Positions 59,818 through 64,000 of a stretch of 64,000 nucleotides of DNA are shown in pieces. Position numbers and translations under genes: made by a program. Source of the DNA: an uncultured Pelagibacteraceae bacterium (GTDB lineage Bacteria > Pseudomonadota > Alphaproteobacteria > Pelagibacterales > Pelagibacteraceae); the NCBI GenBank assembly GCA_902561585.1, contig CACEQK010000001.1, positions 62,001 to 126,000 on the forward strand, in the 5' to 3' direction. A model generated the notes under the pieces. The model made no database searches, was not told where the DNA came from, and saw only the letters and a list, made by a program, of their open reading frames with translations. Each line of letters opens with the position of its first letter. Within the stretch, counting starts at the first letter, position 1.

Positions 59818-60570
59818 TTATCTTCTTTGACCAAAAAGTCTTAGAAGCATTATGAAAAGATTTATGAAATCTAGGTAGAGTGTTAATGCTCCCATAACAG
59901 CTTTTTTGCCCATTAGCTCTCCGCTGTCACTAACTAAATACATGTTTTTAATTTTTTGAGTATCATAAGCTGTTAATCCAACAAAAATTAAAACACCAAT
60001 GATTGATATAACAAAATACATCATAGGTGATTTCATAAATATATTTACTAATGAAGCAATTATAATTCCAAAAAGACCCATCATCAAAAATGAACCAAGT
60101 TTAGTTAAATCTCTTTTAGTAGTGTAACCATAAATGCTCATTGCTCCGAAAGTACCCGCGGTTATGAAGAATACTCTAGTTATACTCGTGCCGGTGTACA
60201 TTAAAAAAATTGAAGAGAGCGAAGCTCCCATTAAAGCTGCAAAAATCCAAAAAGTTGTTTGTGCCTTAGCTGCAGACATTTTTGCAATTCCAAAACTCAT
60301 ATAAAAAACTATAGCAAGTGGAGCGAGCATAATTACCCACTTAAGCCCAGATGCATAAATTGTGTTTCCAAAATTTGTTAAACCAACAATTTGCCCACCA
60401 TCGGAAGTTACAACTGCCATTTTAAAAAATGCTAAAGCAATAAAGCCAGTTAATAGTACACCTGAAGCCATGTAGTTATAGACTTTCAGCATGTATGATC
60501 TTAACCCCTGATCTATAATTGCTTCTGAAGCGGAAGATCTTACGGTTGATGTTTGTTTGTTAAATTCCAT
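59818..60570 (-). CDS. ybhL: BAX inhibitor-1/YccA family membrane protein
   Basis: This 250-residue protein has seven hydrophobic segments from about residue 33 to 240, FGAMSIYGYTTKRDLTKLGSFLMMGLFG near 138-165 (location; signature residues G-Y-T-D), and the end LTLYLDFINLFIMLLRLFG. These match the BI-1/YbhL family of calcium-leak or protease-regulating proteins. The gene stands alone on the minus strand. Confidence 0.93.
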   Translation of the reverse strand: MEFNKQTSTVRSSASEAIIDQGLRSYMLKVYNYMASGVLLTGFIALAFFKMAVVTSDGGQIVGLTNFGNTIYASGLKWVIMLAPLAIVFYMSFGIAKMSAAKAQTTFWIFAALMGASLSSIFLMYTGTSITRVFFITAGTFGAMSIYGYTTKRDLTKLGSFLMMGLFGIIIASLVNIFMKSPMMYFVISIIGVLIFVGLTAYDTQKIKNMYLVSDSGELMGKKAVMGALTLYLDFINLFIMLLRLFGQRR

Positions 60571-60576
60571 ACGTTA

Positions 60577-60605
60577 TATATAAGATTTTTTAATAACTTT
60601 TCAAT
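60577..60605 (-). promoter_or_regulatory. Candidate promoter for ybhL
   Basis: On the minus strand TTGAAA (complement of 60600-60605) and TATATA (complement of 60577-60582) are 17 bases apart. The -10 box ends only 6 bases before the ATG at 60570, so the message may be leaderless. The 79-base gap to the aldo/keto reductase shows no other signal I trust. Confidence 0.3.
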
Positions 60606-60649
60606 AGGCAAAATATGACCTAAAACTGTTAAGAAAACATTACAAATTA

Positions 60650-61687
60650 ATGAAATTCAAAAAACTTGGAAATACAGATCTAGATGTAAGCTTAATTTGT
60701 TTGGGTACTATGACATGGGGAACTCAAAACACTGAAAAAGATGCTTTTGAGCAAATGGATTATTCTGTCAGTCAAGGAGTAAATTTTTTTGATACTGCAG
60801 AAATTTATTCAGTTCCACCAACTTCTGACTCTTACGGAAAAACAGAGGTCATGATTGGTAATTGGTTTGAAAAAAGAAAAAATAGAGACAAAATAATTTT
60901 GGCTTCTAAAGTAGCTGGACCTGGGTGTGATTGGATAAGAGGTGGCGGGAATAATTTTGATGAAAAGAAAATCGGAGAAGCAATAGATGGTAGTTTAAAA
61001 AGATTAAAAACTGATTACATCGATTTATATCAGTTACACTGGCCGGAACGTTCGACTAATTTTTTTGGAAGAAGAGATTATTCATTTAATAATAAAGAAG
61101 GTGAATGGAATAGTTTTGAAAATATTCTAGATGCTCTAGGCAAATACATAAAGAGTGGTAAAATTAGGTATATAGGCATGTCTAATGAAACACCCTATGG
61201 ATTATCTAGGTATCTTGAAATTTCTAAAAATAAAGGTGCTCCTAGAATGATGTCAGTTCAAAATCCTTACAACTTAGTGAATAGAACTTATGAAATTGGA
61301 ATGTCTGAAATCTCAATTAGACAGAAATGTGGTTTGCTTGTTTATTATCCTCTTGCAGCTGGAGCATTGTCGGGAAAATATAGAAATGGCAAGATGCCGG
61401 AAAATACTAGAATGGCTCTTTTCAAAGGTTGGGAACGTCATTTAAATCCTTTAGCAATGCGAGCTTATGATGAGTATTACAAACTTGCCAAAGATTTTAA
61501 TTTAACTATGGTTCAACTTGCACAGTCTTTTGTTAACTCAAGACCATTTGTTACTAGTAACATTATTGGGGCCACAACGATAGAGCAACTAAAAGAAAAT
61601 ATTGACAGTGTTAATATTGATTTCACAGATGAAATGATGGAAAGGGTTGATAAAATTCACAATGAAAATCCAAATCCTTCACCATAA
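60650..61687 (+). CDS. tas: Aldo/keto reductase (Tas-like)
   Basis: This 345-residue (beta/alpha)8 NADPH enzyme has LGTMTWGTQNTE (18-29), the catalytic Asp and Tyr in FFDTAEIYSVPP (about 46-57), Lys in LASKVAGPG and His in DLYQLHWPERS near 118-128, and GATTIEQL near 318. The TMTWG and the GRRD-x-YSF insert fit the Tas/AKR subgroup. Substrate is unknown. Confidence 0.9.
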   Translation: MKFKKLGNTDLDVSLICLGTMTWGTQNTEKDAFEQMDYSVSQGVNFFDTAEIYSVPPTSDSYGKTEVMIGNWFEKRKNRDKIILASKVAGPGCDWIRGGGNNFDEKKIGEAIDGSLKRLKTDYIDLYQLHWPERSTNFFGRRDYSFNNKEGEWNSFENILDALGKYIKSGKIRYIGMSNETPYGLSRYLEISKNKGAPRMMSVQNPYNLVNRTYEIGMSEISIRQKCGLLVYYPLAAGALSGKYRNGKMPENTRMALFKGWERHLNPLAMRAYDEYYKLAKDFNLTMVQLAQSFVNSRPFVTSNIIGATTIEQLKENIDSVNIDFTDEMMERVDKIHNENPNPSP

Positions 61688-61727
61688 CAATCTTTATAAT
61701 AGAATAGATTTAGTATAAAAAAGAATC

Positions 61728-62228
61728 ATGTCCTTTAATAAAATTTTGGTATTTATTTTCTTCATTACTTTCTCTCTGGAGGCTGTTGCTAACACTCCAA
61801 GATCAACCGGAAAATATAAAAACTGGGAAAGTTTTGTTGCAGAAACAGATCAAGGAAAAATATGTTTTGCACAAACAAAACCTACTAAAAGAGCTCCTGG
61901 TGCTATTAAAAGAAATGAGTCAAAATTATTTGTAACCTTTAGACCTGCAGATAGTATAAGCGATGAAGTAAGCATTACAAGTGGCCATGATTACAAAGCT
62001 TCGAGTGTTTCTGCTAGCTCAGGGAAAAGAAAATACTCATTCTTTTCTCAAAAAGATTTCGCCTGGTTACTAGATGATCAAGAAGAAAAAAATTTCATCA
62101 AGTTAATGAAAAGAGCAACAGATTTAATTGTAAAAGCTAGAACTACTAAAGGCGCAGAAACTACTGACCATTATTCCATGATGGGATTCACAAAAGCTTA
62201 TAACACGGCAAAAAAAACCTGCGGCTAA
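61728..62228 (+). CDS. Exported IalB-like protein
   Basis: This 166-residue protein has a signal peptide (1-21: FILFFITFSLEAVA-type residues) and WESFVAETDQGKICFAQTKPTKRAPGAIKR-like N-terminal mature part, near 34-63. This is the invasion-associated locus B pattern (W..f......G..C........R), present in many free-living alphaproteobacteria. Function is unsettled. argG follows with no gap. TATAAT at 61695-61700 may be its -10. Confidence 0.7.
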   Translation: MSFNKILVFIFFITFSLEAVANTPRSTGKYKNWESFVAETDQGKICFAQTKPTKRAPGAIKRNESKLFVTFRPADSISDEVSITSGHDYKASSVSASSGKRKYSFFSQKDFAWLLDDQEEKNFIKLMKRATDLIVKARTTKGAETTDHYSMMGFTKAYNTAKKTCG

Positions 62229-63413
62229 ATGAAAAAAATTGTTTTAGCTTATTCAGGAGGTTTGGACACCTCGATTATTCTTAGATGGTTACAAGAAAAC
62301 TATAAAGCAGAAGTAATTGCTTACACTTCTGATATTGGTCAGGAAATTGATAGAAAAAAAATCATTAGGAATGCTAAGCGCCTAGGTGTTAAAAAAATAA
62401 TTATTGAAGATCTAAAGAATATTTTTGTAAAAGATTATGTCTTTCCCATGATAAGAGCTCATGCGGTTTATGAAGGAGTTTATTTACTTGGAACATCGAT
62501 AGCTAGACCTTTGATTGCTAAAAGGCAGATTGAAATAGCAAAGAAATTTAAAGCATATGCTGTATCACACGGGGCTACTGGAAAAGGAAATGACCAGGTA
62601 AGGTTTGAGCTAGGTTATGCTTTTTTTGGCAGTAAAAAAATTAAAACCATTGCTCCATGGAGAGAATGGAAATTACAATCAAGAGCAGATTTAATAAAAT
62701 ATGCAAAGAAAAATAATATTCCGATACCTAAAGACAAAAAGGGTGCGCCTCCCTTTTCTGTAGATGATAATATTTTTCATACTTCAACTGAAGGCAAAGT
62801 TTTAGAAAACCCAAAAAACTCAGCTCCAGAATTTATTTTTCAAAGAACTATGTCTCCAGAAAAAGCTTCTAACAAAAAAACAAAAGTAAGAATTACTTTT
62901 AAAAATAGTGATCCTGTAGCTGTTAATGGAAAAAAATTGAAACCAGAAAAAATTTTAGAGAAATTAAATATACTCGCAGGCAAAAATGGAATTGGAAGAG
63001 TTGATCTTGTTGAAAATCGCTTTATCGGCATAAAATCAAGAGGTGTTTATGAAACACCTGGAGGAACTTTGTTATACACTGCTCACAGGGCGATTGAGTC
63101 TGTAACTTTAGATAAAAAAACAGCACACGAAAAAGAAAGAGTAATGCCTGAGTATGCTGAGCTAGTTTACAATGGATATTGGTTCTCCAAAAAAAGAATA
63201 AAACTTCAAAAAATAATTGATAAAAATAAAAGTAAAGTTTCTGGAGATATAGTTCTTGGATTATATAAAGGAAATATTACAATTCTCTCAAGAAGGACAA
63301 AAAATAAAGCTTACTCTATGAAAAAAGTTTCATTTGAAGAAAATAAAACCTTTAATAAGAAAAAAGTTGAAAATTTTATAAAATTTCATTCTAAACAGTT
63401 AAATAAAAGTTAA
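62229..63413 (+). CDS. argG: Argininosuccinate synthase
   Basis: This 394-residue enzyme condenses citrulline and aspartate. The N-type PP-loop AYSGGLDTSIILRWL (8-22), YLLGTSIARPLIAK near 87-100 and SHGATGKGNDQVRFE near 114-128 are all visible. The C-terminal EEARGGKP-type region is replaced by family-typical SRGVYETPGGTLL near 266-278. The ATG follows the IalB-like stop directly. Length is normal. Confidence 0.97.
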   Translation: MKKIVLAYSGGLDTSIILRWLQENYKAEVIAYTSDIGQEIDRKKIIRNAKRLGVKKIIIEDLKNIFVKDYVFPMIRAHAVYEGVYLLGTSIARPLIAKRQIEIAKKFKAYAVSHGATGKGNDQVRFELGYAFFGSKKIKTIAPWREWKLQSRADLIKYAKKNNIPIPKDKKGAPPFSVDDNIFHTSTEGKVLENPKNSAPEFIFQRTMSPEKASNKKTKVRITFKNSDPVAVNGKKLKPEKILEKLNILAGKNGIGRVDLVENRFIGIKSRGVYETPGGTLLYTAHRAIESVTLDKKTAHEKERVMPEYAELVYNGYWFSKKRIKLQKIIDKNKSKVSGDIVLGLYKGNITILSRRTKNKAYSMKKVSFEENKTFNKKKVENFIKFHSKQLNKS

Positions 63414-63435
63414 ATTTTTGATACAGTACTATTAA

Positions 63436-63822
63436 ATGAACAATTCGATTCGAAATATTCAACTAGTTGCTGTTGTTATTGTCTTAATCTCAACAATCGT
63501 TGCTTTCTTTTTGGAAATGAGAGAAATGTACGAGAATAGAGATATTACATTAGCAGATTTGCTTTTAATGTTCATCTACATAGAAGTTATTGGATTAGTT
63601 AGATCTTATTGGGAAACAAGAGCAGTTAGAATTACTTATCCTCTAGTAATTGCAATAACAGCCTTAGCCCGATTTATTATATTACAAGACAAAGAGAGTG
63701 ATCCTACGAACTTAATTTATATATCTGTTGCGATTTTAATCGTTGCCTTAGCTACTGTAATAATTAGATTTAGAAACAGTAAGTACTTAAAAATTGATAA
63801 AACAAAGTCTAACGAGCTTTAA
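63436..63822 (+). CDS. PsiE-like phosphate-starvation-inducible membrane protein
   Basis: This 128-residue protein has four membrane helices (about 8-25, 38-54, 68-84 and 92-112) and [22 protein letters not shown] near 39-60, which carries the E and the R-S-Y-W residues of the PsiE family. Its role is unknown; in enterobacteria it responds to phosphate starvation. Its last 14 bases overlap folD. Confidence 0.75.
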   Translation: MNNSIRNIQLVAVVIVLISTIVAFFLEMREMYENRDITLADLLLMFIYIEVIGLVRSYWETRAVRITYPLVIAITALARFIILQDKESDPTNLIYISVAILIVALATVIIRFRNSKYLKIDKTKSNEL

Positions 63823-64000
63823 AACAGTCTAGAGTATTTTTAAGTAAACAAGCAATAGTCATTGGTCCCACCCCTCCAGGTACTGGAGTAATAGCTTTGG
63901 ATTTATCTTTTACGGCATCAAAATCAACATCACCAACAATTTTATCTCCTACTTTATTTATTCCTACATCAATAATTATTGAGTTTTTTTTTACCCAATC
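63809..64000 (-). CDS. folD: Bifunctional FolD, C-terminal fragment (partial)
   Basis: The minus-strand frame is open from the window edge to TAG at 63809-63811 and gives 63 residues, including [15 protein letters not shown] and [16 protein letters not shown], the second FolD signature. FolD interconverts methylene-, methenyl- and formyl-tetrahydrofolate. The start is beyond the window. It is convergent with the psiE-like gene and overlaps it by 14 bases. Confidence 0.92.
   Translation of the reverse strand, partial: DWVKKNSIIIDVGINKVGDKIVGDVDFDAVKDKSKAITPVPGGVGPMTIACLLKNTLDCFKAR

Overview
The window is a compact, very AT-rich stretch of an alphaproteobacterial chromosome. The most likely source is the SAR11/Pelagibacterales group. 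Grounds: strongly A/T-biased codons, almost no intergenic DNA, the F1 operon atpHAGDC separated from Fo genes, sucCDAB-lpd and sdhCDAB clusters, an alphaproteobacterial DUF2794 gene next to yciB, MetX/MetW, a TRAP transporter next to glcDEF, and no phage, insertion sequence, CRISPR, tRNA or rRNA. The SAR11 assignment is inference from gene content and composition; no phylogenetic marker was aligned.

Layout. 1-8113 (+): end of metX, metW, gloB, then rplU-rpmA-obgE-proB-proA-nadD-rsfS-ctpA-rppH, tightly packed. 8103-24230 (-): atpHAGDC, priA, and the 2-oxoglutarate dehydrogenase and succinyl-CoA synthetase genes (sucCDAB, lpdA), headed by a multi-spanning GT-C-like membrane protein. 24296-25105 (+): a lone methyltransferase. 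25102-37984 (-): ffh, rpsP, trmD, rplS, leuC, leuD, leuB, asd, sdhCDAB, mmsA, mdh. 38152-39903 (+): dapF, ftsY. 39886-53698 (-): a carboxylic-acid block with an FMN 2-hydroxyacid dehydrogenase, an aminotransferase, glcD-glcE-glcF, a D-2-hydroxyacid dehydrogenase, a TRAP transporter (dctP, dctQ, dctM), an amidase, a 59-residue membrane ORF, an EamA exporter and an alpha/beta hydrolase. 53704-58850 (-): hspQ, ccmC-D-E-F-G-H for cytochrome c maturation, and a small PagL-like outer-membrane protein. 58928-64000: yciB, DUF2794, a BAX-inhibitor-1 protein (-), an aldo/keto reductase, an IalB-like exported protein, argG, psiE-like, and the C-terminus of folD (-).

How it works together. The core is energy metabolism: most TCA-cycle enzymes from 2-oxoglutarate to oxaloacetate, F1-ATPase and cytochrome c maturation lie within 50 kb. 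Next to it is a set of genes that can be read as uptake of an organic acid by a Tat-exported TRAP binding protein, followed by oxidation of glycolate- or lactate-type hydroxyacids. Amino-acid biosynthesis (Met, Pro, Leu, Asp-semialdehyde, DAP, Arg) and translation and protein-targeting genes fill the rest.

The least explained pieces are non-coding: a 168-base region of consecutive hairpins between ffh and dapF, an 11-bp-plus stem-loop with a purine-rich loop between hspQ and ccmC, and a strong hairpin between dctP and dctQ. All five convergent gene pairs overlap or abut, leaving no room for ordinary terminators.
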